Assembly: GCA_947359465.1 (NCBI GenBank)
Contig: OX375875.1
Coordinates: 59,893,981 to 59,957,980 of the forward strand
Length of the DNA: 64,000 nucleotides
Reading direction: 5' to 3'
From: Metellina segmentata
Taxonomy: Eukaryota; Arthropoda; Arachnida; Araneae; Tetragnathidae
Positions 25,401 to 40,400 of the stretch are shown piece by piece (position 1 is the first letter of the stretch; each line of letters opens with the position of its first letter). Under the pieces are notes generated by a model that saw nothing but the letters and a program-made list of their open reading frames with translations, did no database searches and was not told where the DNA came from. Position numbers and translations under genes: made by a program.

Positions 25401-28400
25401 GAATACACCACTGTTTCATTAACTCAAAATGTTTACCATGCAGTTTGTTTATTAAGTCTCAACATTTGATTCAATAATATGAAATGTTTCAGCAAAGTTT
25501 AGGCAGCAAAAGTAGTTAATAAAGAAAATAAACTGGTCCCTTTATTTATAATTGCTTTAAGGCTTAAAACAATTAAATGCTGTTGTGAGCAAGTATCATT
25601 CTTGCTTATGTTAATGATTTATATACACTTGATCTGAAAATTTTCCATTCTGAGTATTTTCCAAACAGAAATAAGAAATTAACAATGCATACAGAATTTA
25701 AATCTAAAGAAACTATAAAAATATTCAAAAGTTAACAGCAGCTGTTCAATCAGCATTTTAGTCAAAACCACAATCCTAAAATTTTAAGCATTGCCAGTTC
25801 TTCAAAGAGTATAATCTTACTTCATGGTTCTCACACCTTTATCCAAAAAAAATTCAAGAACTTTTAAGGACTTTTCAAAATTGAAAAAATATTTTCAAGG
25901 ACCTAAAATTTTTTATAACGACCTAAAGCAAGGCATACACAAAAGTTGTCAATTAAAAAGAAAAGTACGAAAAGTATTAAAAAAAAATTAAATACTACTG
26001 ATAGTCAAATAAAAAAAGGTTATCATCAATTTTGGTTACAATTTGGATTTTCTTTTCTCAGAGAACCTGTGATTTTTTTTGCAATGTGGGCATCTTGTCT
26101 CAATGCTAACTATCAGGCTACATGCACACATATTGATTTCGGTCGTGTGATAAAATATAAAAAATATATGTAAATAACAAATATTGGGGCCTATAATTAT
26201 TATAGGCCCCAATATTTTTTATTTACAGTAAATAAAAAATAAGTTTGTTGTGTTCCCCCCTTCCAATAAGATGATAAATAATTAACAATAACAAGATAAT
26301 TATTGTTATGTTCCTACCTAATTATCTATATATATAATTCTTTTATGTGGCACACAAATAAGACGTTTTTTGTTATCGAGTTTTTGGCAGCATTGTAAGA
26401 TTGTTTACCACAAAGTCTCGCGCCTCAATTGAATTTATAGCGTTATCGAATGACATTTATTGAAAAAAAGTGAATTTTTGTCAAGATGTTGCAGTTTATA
26501 ATAGAAATCAAAGAAAGTGGTGGATCTTTTGAGGGCCATTTAAAAAACGGTCCTTTTCAGGGCCAACAATTATAGTTCAACATGACGCTTGCACTTCAAT
26601 TTTTGACAACAAACTCAATGAAAAAGTGTGGGTGGCTCGAGTGCTGGGGAAATGTACACACAAACAACATGCTGGGTATTCAATTTCTAAAGCAGCCCTC
26701 ACATTTAGAGTTAAAATGTCAAAATTTGAAGTTTTCATTTGAATTCTGATTCCAGGGGTACTGTATATATCTTCTCTGTAATACAGCAAATTTAGATTTG
26801 AAGAATATTTTTTGGAAAATCATATCTTGTAAACAATCCTTCTGTTAGGACGTCTTCATTAATGCCAGCGAACCGAGCATAAGTTTGCGCAGTGAACCAA
26901 TGAGGGTTGCAAAGCAATTCTACGGGGGTTGGCGAGCATTAGCAAGCCCCCTAGTACTTATAGTTAGTAGTACCTATGTCAAATTGTTGTAAATATTACT
27001 TTCTTTTCTATTATTCAATTTGAAAATAAAAGATTTGTTAATTGTTCGTATTAATTATTTTTTGCTTTGTTTTGACAGTTAAAAAAAGTCTTACTTATAA
27101 ATTAATAAGCACGCAAATAACAAATTTAATTTTTAAACCTTGATGTGTACAGTACCTCTATGTCCCCTTTAGTGCAATTTATTCATTAAACCAACAATAG
27201 TATGGAAATGTTAGTTTAAAAAGCATCAAAATGTACTTACAAATGCATTGTATTCATTTTCAGGTTCATTACGATGAATGAAGCCTTTTACAAATCTGAA
27301 AAAGATTTTTTATGCATGACAAATATTACAAAGAGCTGTTTTCTGTTTTTAACGAAACAATCACATAATTATTTTAAAATTAACTCATTAAAATGAAAGA
27401 TCTATTTTGAGATTGATTCGCAATTTTATAATTGTTACCCTAAATTTTACTGTTCTTCAAGTACTATACAAGTTTGAGTATCATGTGTTTCATCATCTGA
27501 CATATGCAAATTTATAAACAAATAAAATTTAAAATTAATCAGCCAATATCACCATTTTTATCCCCGAAAATTATCATTTCACATGTAAATCAATTGTGGT
27601 ATCAACTGTATATGGCAGGGGTGGGCAAATGCGACTATAAATTGAGTAAATGCAGCTCCCATTAAAACTTTAAATTCGTTATTTTTTTAATTCAGAACTT
27701 TTTTCAGAAATCTTGTTACATTTACTAAGTGAAATGTTCAAATCATATGTAGTTGCTTCAATAGTAGGTCTTTGGTTGAATCAGTTAATGAAGTGTACAA
27801 GTTGTATGTACAGTACTAAGTCTAAAATCTGGAATCCTCCGAAACTCAGCCATTTTGGATTATTTGTATTTTTGTGGGAAAAAAAACCTTAAGTTACCCC
27901 TCCCCCCCCCTAGCGGATTTTGCTCTCACAGTAGTGAAATAGCAAATATATAATTAGAAATATTTTTTTTTTAAAGGGAAAAAAACTTTTTAATACAATG
28001 CAACCAATTTTACTTGCAAATCTGTGTATTTTTTTTTGTAGTAATTACTCTGAACACTTTTTTGCTTTGTTTCATCACTTAGGTCTAGGTGTAACTCCTT
28101 GTTCTTTAAAAATTGTCAGACAAAATGTAAAAAAAAGTGAGAAAAACACAAAAAACTGCTGGTGCAAAACATGCGGATTTTGGATAATTTCGGACTTTGT
28201 ACTGTAATCACTTTGAAAGATCTAGGCATCCATACAGACATGCTAGAACACTTGCTAACACTTAATTTCGTTTCACAAGCAAAGGTAAAAAATATTATTG
28301 ATTTATCACAAACTGTATTCAGTTTTAATTAATAAAATAGCATAATTTTAAAGCTAAACTTCGTCTTTTTGTGAACGATCTTAAGAACAAAATATTTTAT

Positions 28401-31400
28401 ACTTTTCTACAAGTAAAAGCCAATGTAATTAATATCATTAGAATTGCAAATAGATTTCAAACATAGGTTTGAAGATTTGAACAGTTGGAAAACTACATTT
28501 GCATATTTTGTGAATCCATTTATTTATATTATTGAAGATGGATTTCCAATTTCTGAAATAATATTTGTTCAAAAAGCAGCTGTGAATTTGTAGTTTTTAG
28601 AGATGAAAGAGGATCAGGCCTAGGAAATGCAGCACAAATCTACTTCTACAGTTGAATTTTGGAGAAACTCGTGCCAGAGTCAAAATATTCACACTTAAAT
28701 AAAGTTGTTTGCTGTCTAATATCAATTTTTGGTACAAAATATATTCCAGTGAATATTTGTACACCCACAATGAAGTTCGTAAAGTCGAAATATCATTCAA
28801 AATTGACCAATTCAGCTGCAGACAGCTTTAAAAAATTTTACGCCAAATTTCAAAGATTTGACCAAAGGTTTTCACTACATGTTTTCTTTTTGTTAATAAT
28901 TTTTATTATATTTTATTTTTATAATTCAAATTTTGAAATAATTATTTTGTATTTTCTTTCTCTTAATTATATTTTCGAATTTGTATTTTACATAGCACTT
29001 AAGACTTGTGTAGAACATGTAACCATATCAATTAAATTTGAATTTGTGTGTTTAATACCATGTAACTATGGTGCGACTCTATAATATATGAAAAACTGTA
29101 ATGCTACTCCCATTGACCTCATATGTGCCCACCCCTGGTATATGTCAAGATACTTAGAGGAGCAGAAAGTGCTCAAGACCAAAAATACTACATCCTCAAT
29201 CGGGACTCGAGTCTAAAATCACTCGCAAAATGAAATAAATATGATCTTTGAGGCTATGGCTTTTTGAACAGCTTAAGCTTTACAAGGCCCCCATTTCATA
29301 ACACTCTATTTTACAAGTACATATATAATAGATTTCAAAGAAAATTTTTGGCTAGAAAATATTAAAATAAATTTATGAAAATAAATATATAACCTTAAAA
29401 ATGTAGATAAGTTAAATTGTAATAAGTTCAAACAAACTAAATAACTTACTTTCTTATTACCACAGCTGCCCACCTCCTTCTTTCCAAAAGTTCACGAGCC
29501 AAATGACCTCTCCAGTAACGATTAATAAGAATAGCTATAAAAATATACAATAAAAGATGTTAATAGAAAAAATATATAAAAAGAGTATATTATTAAGAAA
29601 TTATCATCTCTTCTACACTTAAGTCTAAATCAAATTTCTGAATGATATATATTTAAAATAATTAGACATATATTTGTTCAAATCTGTGGTTGACAGTAAA
29701 ATACAATGTACTTTGTCAACTGGTATTATTAGTACATTTATTTTGGGAAACTTGGTGTAAAAAAAAAAAAAAAAACAGGCAGTATTTTCAGTTTTTCTAC
29801 TCATTTTATAACAAAGGTTTTTATACTGAAACAATCAAAACCATTCACTATAGAACTCCATGTCACTTGTGTCCAGCAGTTTTCCAATGAACAATGTCAG
29901 GATTGCCAACCTTTTCTGAGCAGCTTCAGGAGCATTCTCGTAAAATTTCAGGAGTTTTGAAGTTGCTTCAAGAGCAACCCGAAAATATGGGTCTGAAACA
30001 CCATTTATTGGATCAGAGCCTGTTTTGGGTCTGCCTCACAATGTGGTTAGAGGGACTATAAGGGATTTGCTCCTTGCCGAGTCCTACCAAACATGGCTTC
30101 AATCTAATAATCAAAGACAAGCCAAAGAGCTCAATCAGCAGTCTCCATGGGATAGATCAAGGGAGCTGCTGAATTTCAGTAGGAAAGAAATCAGGATAGC
30201 TATTGGCCTCCTAACTGGCCACTGTACCCTGAATAGACACCTCAACATTATGGGTGTTTTAGATGACTCATTATGTAGAGGTTGTCGGATGGTAGAGGAG
30301 AGTTCTGTACACGTTCTATGCAAATGTGACCATTACTCTGCACAACGATTTGAATATCTGGGATACCACTGTATCGAACCCTGGGAACTGTCAAACATTC
30401 CAATCAGGTACATGCTAAAATTTATTTCGGCCATCGGTCTTTAGTGGATCAGTAGGGGTCTCAGTACAATAGACTATTAGTCGCAGTGCTGGCACTATTC
30501 GGAGTCACCCCTTTACAAGTCATAACCCGAAAATAAGGACAAAAATACTTTTCGCTGAGATACAGATTTTCTATACTTTATCGGAGAAACTCCGGAAGTT
30601 CCGGAGCACTTGGCAACTCTGCAAGTTAAGAGGGGGGGGGGTTGAGATTTAGTTCTATAAAAAATGCATATAGAAGACAAAGAGCTCATATGATCTTTGT
30701 CCCTTGCCCTTTCAATTCTGTCTCATATTGAAGATCTTATGTCAATGCTACATGTTAAGCAAGAAAAGGATGGAGAGTTGAAGCCCCTGAGGACAAGGAC
30801 CAAATGGTTCTTGACTGAATAAGACTTTGAATCAATAGGTCAGTTCTCCCACTAGTATCCAAATGTACTCCGAGCCTGAGGTGAGAAATAACCGATGCTA
30901 TTGTTAGTTGATTGGTTTGGTTTTATGGCAAACTGTACCAAGTAACATCAAGTAAATGGACCTAGACAAGGAAAGCTTTACTGACATAGAAAATAGAGAA
31001 ATATATCCAGAGGAATCAAACGTACCTACTACTTGCAGTGGACAAACCCATTGAGCCACAGCAACCCCAGAATTTATGAAAATGCTAAACTGAATTGGTA
31101 AAAAACAATTGGGTGTCTCGAAAGAATGGATAAGAAGTAATTTGTACTTTTTAATTTTTAGCAAGTAGGTTTTTTTTTCAGCGCTTGCTATTTCACTCCC
31201 CTTGGAATGGTTTTCTTGTCCCAAATGATATATCAAGGGCTTAATAACGTTTTCCTATTAATTTTGAATCTCCCTTACGGATGACTAAAGAGCATTTACT
31301 CTTAACACATTAGTCTCTTAACATAAAAACAGCTGACCCCCCCCCATACAGTAAATACCCCTCAATGCTTTCATATTTAACCCCTTGGGTACACTTGAAA

Positions 31401-34400
31401 ACTGAGACTCGTCATGCACTTGTTTTGCCTGCTACAGATGACGAGTCTAATTCGTCATTCAAACTAGGACAAAATTAAACATGTACATTCTTGTTCATGG
31501 CAAGAGTGATTGGTGCTACAAGACTCTCCTTGAATCAAATTACTTAATCGTTCTCTACAAAAATACACGTTATTTAATCTTACTCCATACATAGAAATAT
31601 TTCCACTGTTGCGTTATCAGAAATTATTTTTTGGAATGAACGCAGAGATCAGAAGCTGTGGGATCTCTCTCATACTATTGCCATTCTTATCTAACAAAAT
31701 TATACGAAAATATAACAGTAACTAGTGTGCAAACAAAATAATGAAAATATTACAGTAAGTAATGTGCAAACGCTAATCCAAACAACTTTTTCAAATAAAT
31801 CTGTTCCCAAGGGGTTAAGTAAATTAAAAAATATCCTATATGTGTAATATCCCCACCTTTAAACTCCCTGAATAACCTGCTTTTACTTTTGTGACCCCTA
31901 GTTTCTCCTTCACCCCAAGAAGGCTTCAGTCATTTGGAGAGAAGATACTTGTTGGACTAAGTGTATGTCCAAAGTCCGCAGATGTCATTTTCTATTCAGT
32001 CTGCCTACAGAATGCTAGTGTTAAATAAATACTCCCCATTTGGACTAATGTGAGGTTCTTAATCACGACTGCAAAATAGTAATCCTGTTTTCGGGGTTAT
32101 ATACACAGTCCAGTCACATTAATGTCACCACCACCTACTTTCGACGTCAACGTGAAATAACCAATCACAAAAGGCAGCACATTGCAGTGGAGTGTATATA
32201 AAGGATGTCCTAGGGCATCGGAAAGCATTTCAATCGTTGGCGTAATGCAAAAACGTAGCGATTTATCCGACGTCCGAAAGGGCATGATTATTGGCTTTCG
32301 GGCCAAGGGTGGAAGCATTTCAGAAACGGCTAAATTTGTGAACTTTTCGCGGGCCGCTGTGGTAAAAGTATACTGTGCATGGCAAAATGGCACTATCCAA
32401 AATCAGCAGTGTGGTACATGTGGTGCACCACGAGCTATAGATGACAGAGGCGAACGAAGGCTACAGAGATGCGTTTGGGCGCATAGACATGTTAAGCAAC
32501 TGACCGCCCAGATGAACCAAGGGGCTACCAAGAATGTATCCTCAACAACGGTTCAGCGAACGTTGCTGCACATGGGCCTCTGCAGCAGACGCCTGGTTAA
32601 TGCAACTATGCTGACTGCTGTTGATCGGCGACGAAGGCTGGAATTTGTACGCCAGTACCGCAATTGGATGTCCACGGAGTGGCCACAGGTGGCTTTTTCC
32701 GATGAATCGCGTTTTATGCTCCATCGGACAGTTGGACGTTGGTGTATACGGCGTGAAACATCTGAAAACAAACACCCTGCAACAATTGCTGGAAGGATCC
32801 AGGCTGGAGGAGGGAGCATTATGGTTTGGAGAATGTTTTCCTGGCATTCACTGGGTGTTCTCATCATCAGAAACCTAATTGACTCTCTTCCTGCACGTCT
32901 CGCAGCAGTCCGCTCTGCCAAAGGTGGTTATTCTGGCTTTTGACAGGTGGTCACATTAATGTGACTGGACTGTGTATATTATGAATAAAAAAGATTTTAT
33001 ATAAACTAGTGTTCATATCTATTAGCACAATAAAAAATATATCAAATTGCATATAGAGTATGATTTAGCAATTTTTAGGGGTTTTTTCAATCAGCCTGTA
33101 CTAAAATTGCATTTCGAAAACAAGTTTTTGTGAAGGTTGTTTATATGGAGTTTCTTACCTGATTTCTGTATAATAAGGTACTTTTCCCTTTGGATGTAAC
33201 AACGGAAGTTAGCTTGAATAATAGTGGCTAAAAAAATACATAAACATAAGCACTCTTAAAATACTTACATGTATTAATTATATTATATATTTAAAATATG
33301 ATAAAAAAAAATTACCTAAAACATTTTTGTGTTTCTGAAATTCATCTTCTGTATTGAACAATGTTTTCGGAAATCTGATGAAAATTTTTGATCTATGGAT
33401 AAAAAAAAAGGCTTTACCACAAATCCAATAGAAAATTACGAATATATTTTAACCTGGACCATAAAACTTGGATAGCATATCACTATAATTCATCTTTTTT
33501 TAAATTAGTATAAATCAGATGGGACTCAATGTATATGAAAACAAATTCAAGATGGTTTGGCTAATAAACGTCTTGATCATGGGAAGCAGTCTTTTTAAGT
33601 ATCACCAATACACTAATGCTATTTTACAATTACTTCAGTAAACATTCATTACTTCATATAATAAGTGAATCTAAAAGGTAGATAGTTGAATGAAGGAAAT
33701 TGGAATGAATGTCCACATCAATAACATGGTGAATGAGGTACATTAATGAAGTTTTGATTAAATGTGTGCTAACATATGGTTTTAGATTAAAATTGCCTTG
33801 AGTTATTTGTCAAAAGATGAGACCTACTGCAATTTATATGGCATATTTGTATACATTTAACAATATCAGAAAGTACAGTAGAAAAATAACATGCAAATTG
33901 CTTCTATTTTAATTATATTTGGAAGTTAAAAATTATCATGCTCTATTGATTTAATTAACTCTATATGTTTTCCTTCTTTAGTTTTTCAAATAAAAATTTC
34001 TGAATCAATAAAAATCTCAAGTGATAAATTATTGAAAATCTAGAGTACAGAATTTGACTTATGTATACAAATATGCTTGAATATAAAGTTAAAAATATAA
34101 ATAGTAAATTGAGAAAATACTCACTCTTTTAAAATGTTTAAAATAAAGTAGAACATTCCTTAAAAATGATAGCACAAAGGAAAAAAGATTTAAACATACA
34201 TTAGCAACACACCAAATAACAGATAAAAATACATAATTGGATAATGAAAGCAGCTTAACTTTTAAACAATGAATAAATTACTACAAAATATTTTCTTTTC
34301 AGAAATACTATAAAATCAATTAAGTCAGGGCTCGAAATACCCGGGTGCACATGAAAATAAAATTGTGCACCTAAATTTTTCCCGCTACGTGCATGCCATG

Positions 34401-37400
34401 CACCTAACATTAAAAAGGGGGGAGGGAACATTTTATGTTATTTTGATGCTTGAACAAACTATTAGTATCGACCTCTCTTGATCTAAAGGAACGTAATTAA
34501 AATTCCTATATACACACTATGCGAAAGCAAGATCTCTGGGCCTTAACGGGTTTATACAGGAGGAAGTTTTACCTGTGCCACTGCCACCAAAACTTTCCGA
34601 TGATCAAAACATTTTCCAGAAGGCTCTTTTGAAGCGACTGTCGCGACAATTGTGCGTCAGAAAAGGGATAATTTTGATGTTTAAATATTTTTAATTTACT
34701 ATCAACTACTAACCTATCTAAACATGCCCAACTAATAAAGTAGTTTACATTATATCAATGCTCTTATATTACGTTTTTTAATGTGCACCTAAGATATAAC
34801 CTGGGCACCTAATTTAAAAACTTAGGTGCACCTTGTGCACCTGTATTAAAATATCTATTTTGAGGCCTGAATTAAGTGAAGAATTGCAATTTTAATGGTT
34901 AACACAAAACTATAGTAATCGAAAATAAGTTTTAAATTCAAATAAGAAAATAAGATCTTCAATACTCACTTTCCTAATGCATATTCGTCAGGTTTATAGT
35001 TAAGGTGTTGAACAAGAAGCATCACTCCATCTTTGGCATGACCCTTATAAGAAGGCCAAGTTGCTGGACATAAACATTTGTATCTTTTCAGAAAATCCTC
35101 GTATTTTTTCCGATACGCAAAGCCAGCTCTGCGTACCCTCAAATTTTCCATTAACCCTAAATATTTCACTTGATGGGCAACAATAGTCTTATCAAATAGA
35201 CCTGCAAGATAAAAGTTAGAATTTTTATGTACATTTTTTGTTATTTTGTTTTGTTTGTTTGTTTGTTTGTGATACAATGCACTGATAAAAGTTATTTTTA
35301 CATTTTCAGAAAATCTTACCTGGACACTTATTATCATTAGGTTTGATGCAACGAATGTACCATGGTTCCTTAGACATTAATGTATTCATCAACAAAGACA
35401 AACTTGTTTTAAACTGGGTAGCAGCCTAAAGATTATAAGATTAAATTAATAAAGAAATGTCTAATTCAAGAAGATAAAAATATCAAATGAAAAACATAAA
35501 CAAAAGAAACAAGGAAAACATACACTATGAGGTCTTTTCTTGTCGAAGATTTCTGATGATGTAAATGCTTTCTGTACAATCACATTTTTTGATTCCAGCA
35601 TGGCCTAAAACACAAATTTATTTTATAGAAAACGACCAGCTAACTTTAAAAATGAGTTTTTCAGAAAACAAATATAATTTAGCTTGATTTCCACTCATTA
35701 AGCTGAACATAGTTATAATCTTTTCAGAAAACTATATTACGACATGACAGAAAATAATATATTTTAAAACAGCACCTTTTTTAAGTCTCTATAGAGTAGG
35801 TCATTATTTTTATCCAAGAAAGCTGAAACAAAAACACAAGATTAAAAAATTAATAGTTAAATCAAATTATCTAATATAAACTGGTTAGATTAAAAATAAA
35901 TTTAATAATTATTTATTTTAGCAATTATTACTCTTGGGGGGGCTACTACAATTATTATAATAGACAAGTGAGAATTAAAATTCTTAATGTTCAATATTGG
36001 TCTCAAATTACCAATTCTTCTTCTAAACTCCTACAGAGTATAAAATATTCACGTTAGTATCAACGTTAATAGAATACTTCTAAGAGTAGGACATGACTTA
36101 TGAGAAAAGTAGGATATAAAAATGTAACATCCAAGAAATATTTTGTGGTGTACTTAAAATTTTTATTTATTTTAAGTTTCTAGATTATTTACCTGAACAG
36201 TTTTAAATTTTAAAAACAATGTAGTTTATAATTTTCAAAATTAGTTGTTAAAAAAAAAACTTCTTTTTATGCTTCTTCTTTATTCCTGGTTTATTCCATA
36301 TATAACAATTGTAAGATTTTTATCAAATTCTAAATTATGATCTAAAAATAGATAAAAACTGAAGTTATGGCTAAATCAGCCTTAATGAATGTTATAACTA
36401 ATTTTTAACATACCTTCAACATTGTAAGTCACATCACCAGCATAGTGAACCAAGCGAAATTCCTGTAACATAAAAGGTATATACAACAAAACTATCCCAA
36501 TTAAATATCGCATTTCAATTTTTAGTTCACAAAATGGACATTATTCATAGCTTTGTGTATTTAGTCCAAAAAATTGAAAATAAATATTTTCAATACAATT
36601 GCATTGAAGTTTATGCAATTCATTTTATTTGTCTGAATAAAGTAATATACTCTGCTTTAAGAAATTACTAATAACTTTATTTAAAAATGCACAAATATGT
36701 AAATCAAAATGTAGTAATATGTGCATTATGAGGAAAATCCTTTCATATTACTCACTTTTTAAAGGACAAAATGATAATGGGAAATTGAAAGTTAGTAATT
36801 CTGATAAAGCAAGAAAACAAAGTAATTCAAATGGAAATTTTTAAAATTCATACATTTCGCTCAATGGTCTTCCTTAATTTACTGTTGGCAGTATTGTATG
36901 TTAAAAAGTGTGGATGCTTTCCCACGACACTCTCCAGCTTAAGCAGAAATGTGGAATCTGTAGGATCACCAGGACGCAAACATTCTTCATCCTAAAAATA
37001 TTTCATTGTAGTGTCTTTTTATATAAATATAATCAAAGATTAAGAACACATAGAGAAAAGCTTACCAAAATAGCAATGATTCCTTTATGGCGTTCTTCAA
37101 CAAGGTCACAGATTATCTTATTATTGAAGTAATCAACAGGAATCCACTAAAATAATTCATGTGAATGAAGAAAACTAAAACTGACAAATAAAAGCACTTC
37201 ATGGGAAACATTAATTTCATCAACTTACCTCTATACCTTCCTTATAATATTCTTCCTGCTCCGACTTTAAAGTGAGTTCAATGAACAACTGTTGAAGCTT
37301 TTCATTACAGTAATTAATGCAAAACTGTTCAAAACTAGAAAAATATTAAAAGTAAAACTTTAATAGAAAACACTGATCAACCCAAGGATATTTTTTTTAA

Positions 37401-40400
37401 ACTTTAAATGAAAAATCAAGTAATTTACCTGTTTTTCTGAAAAATTTCAAAACCATATATGTCTAACAATCCCATCAGAGTCTTCCTCTTTTTAGTCTAA
37501 AAATAAATATAAATTTAAAGTTAGAATTATTAAGCTATATTCATAAATTTTACTAACATAAAAAAATTGCCAACAAATTTATAATTAGCAAACTACAATA
37601 GAAACATTCTTTAAAAATACATAAACACTTAACGAACTATTCTAAGTCAGTTAATTGGTTGGGTTTTACGGAGAAAGGGGTATATTTGATCAAGCTTCAA
37701 ACACAAGTCTGACGTCAAGTAAATAGATATACACACAAGGAAAGTTTAATTTCTATAGAAGAGAGAAATTTATGTAATAGGAATTGAACCTGTGCCACCC
37801 CTAAGTCACAGGTTACTAGTGCAATGAACACACCCACTGATCCATGGAAACTCTAGAATTGACAAATAAGAATCTGAAACTTATGATGAATCTAAAAATT
37901 TCATCCCATTCCAACATTAATAAACCTGACAATTTTTAGTAATGTTTCAAGACATACTTTTAGTAATGTATCAAGACATACTTTTAGCAATGTTTCAAGA
38001 CATATTTTAAGTAAGCAAATATTTTTTCATGCCAGAAAAATTAAATTACAGTAAAGACTATAAAATGTAACTTACTTCTGATTGTAAAGATGTGTTTAAT
38101 TTTGCCACTAACCAAGAGAAGAGGCGCTCATATAAAGCTTTTGATAGAGCATCTCTGGCATATATAGCTTGATCTCTATTCAATGGGCTGCACATCTGGA
38201 AATAACAAAATAGTTCAGAAAAATGTGTCCAAAACAATTTTGCTTTGAAAGAAAAAAATTGGTACTATTTTGTATTATTATAAAACTAGCAAACCTGTGT
38301 ACAGCATATCTGCAATAAACTTTCTTAATTGCTTAAATATATTGATTGCAAAGTATAGATTACTTACATTTGATCTTATTTAAATCCATTTATTGTGGTA
38401 TGGTATTTATATTCCCATTTTATGCTTCCAAATGAAGTAAAATTAACTACAAATATAAAATGGCATTTCATCTTACTAGAGCTAAAAGTTCATCAACCCT
38501 GTTACCCCAATTAGCTTCGGAACATCCACTTCAATTGCATCCCATTCTATAGTTAAAAGGTGATTCCTCACTTTCTTTACGTTATACCCATCTTTCTGCT
38601 CATTTATATTCTTTTTGAGCTGATTTCTATCTTCCTGAATTTTTCAGCAGTCTGATTTCAGAAATCTGAGAAATCAGACAGCTGAAGAATTTCATTAAAG
38701 CGAGTGGCAAACACTTACATCTAGTTTTAGCAATATTATGCATCTCTATAGCTTAAATAACGTATTCAAATTATAACCTCCTCGAAGTTAATAATGAAAC
38801 AAGAGTTACTTCAGCAATTTATTTGGTCAATATAGTTATTTTCACATACATACGGAGGTCGACTTCCTTCTAATCCTTCCAATGCCGGCTTTTATATATT
38901 ATACACTCTTGGCGCATATGCCGCGAACACAGGCACACAATATCATCCCGTGACATACCAGGACCGTCAGAAAGTGAATACACAAAATTAGTAGTTGATT
39001 TTATAATGTTTATACCCATTTAATGATAAATAATGTTGATTTTTGTGCTACATTCATTAGAGAAATACACACAGGTTGTCTTCCACCAAATTTATAGTGA
39101 TAGAACCCAAACAAGTGTTTTCTTCTAGGTTGGTTGGTTGATTTGGGTTTTATAGTGCAAGGTCCGACAGCAGACAAGACGTGCCAAACGCAAGGTTAAA
39201 TATATCCAATCAAAGCAAGTAAAATAGTCAACCAAAGTAGTCTAAAAAAAATTACGCTTTTAAATAGTATAAAAAGGAAAGTAAAATATTAAAGTGTTTT
39301 CTTCTAGAAAAGCATCTGTTGCTATTATCTGGTACTATAGGGTTCTGTTTGACAGTACAAAATGCATAAAGTTACGAAGGAACTGCAAATTGACTTGTAA
39401 TTACTCTTGGCATTCTTAATTGCACACATCCCATGCAACATAGAATGTCTTTTCTGTTTAAAAGTAAATTTAATTTAAGTTATTTTGAAATTCACATCAA
39501 AAAATATTTTTAAATTTTCTTCAGGAAGATAAGAACAGAATTCCTGCTTTTTTAACTTTTTAGTCAAAATTTCATCTAGAAATAAAAAATAATTTAGATA
39601 AACATAACAATAAAATGAAGCTGAACATAAATATCTTATTCAAAAACAATTGTATTTTCAAACAAGATATTTTTATATTTTTTAAAGAACATCTGATATT
39701 TTTAAAGAGAAACATATCACCTTAAAAATATGACTGAAAATCTTTTCTTCCATGATTTTTCATTCTAGTCATAAAAGATTATTTAATCCAAATAAATGCA
39801 TAAGGTCTAAAATACCTTAATTTATGGAAACATTGAGATGTATTTAAAGGAGTCTTACTTGTTCTTGATTTACTTCGATGGTTTTATTTACAAGTGCATT
39901 CATCAAAGCACTGGAGGAACAACCCAAGAGCTTTAAAATGAAAATACATGTTAAGATACTTTGAAACAAAATACATATTCTAAACTCAAAACAAAAATAA
40001 TGGGGATACGATACTTTCTAGAATTGGGATATAATTTCATAGTACAGAAGACAAAACTTTTGAAAACTACATTGATTTCACAAAAATAATTTAAAACGAA
40101 ATTACATGCATTCAAAGGGACTATATTAAAGAAATTCTATATATGCTGTGTTAGGCCAAAAACAAAAATAATTAAAATTTCAAAAACAACCTTATATAAA
40201 TAGCAGTTTCTCCAAATTCCTTTTTGTTATGTTTTTGATTGAAAACTTGGATATTCTAAATATATATTTTCCTCCAAAACTTTAATTATTTAAAATGTTT
40301 CCCTGAAAATGCAATTTTATTTTTCAAATTTCTTTCTGATTAAATATATTTTAAAACAGAAAATTATACTTTTGAAATATAATAGAAGTGCCTTCAAATT

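Noticed and set aside
32182..32244. 253-residue Tc1 transposase start
   Set aside because: Begins at TTG; the first ATG in frame is 32245.
37934..38009. CRISPR-like array
   Set aside because: Only three 24-bp direct units with no spacers, in a eukaryotic intron; a plain tandem repeat.
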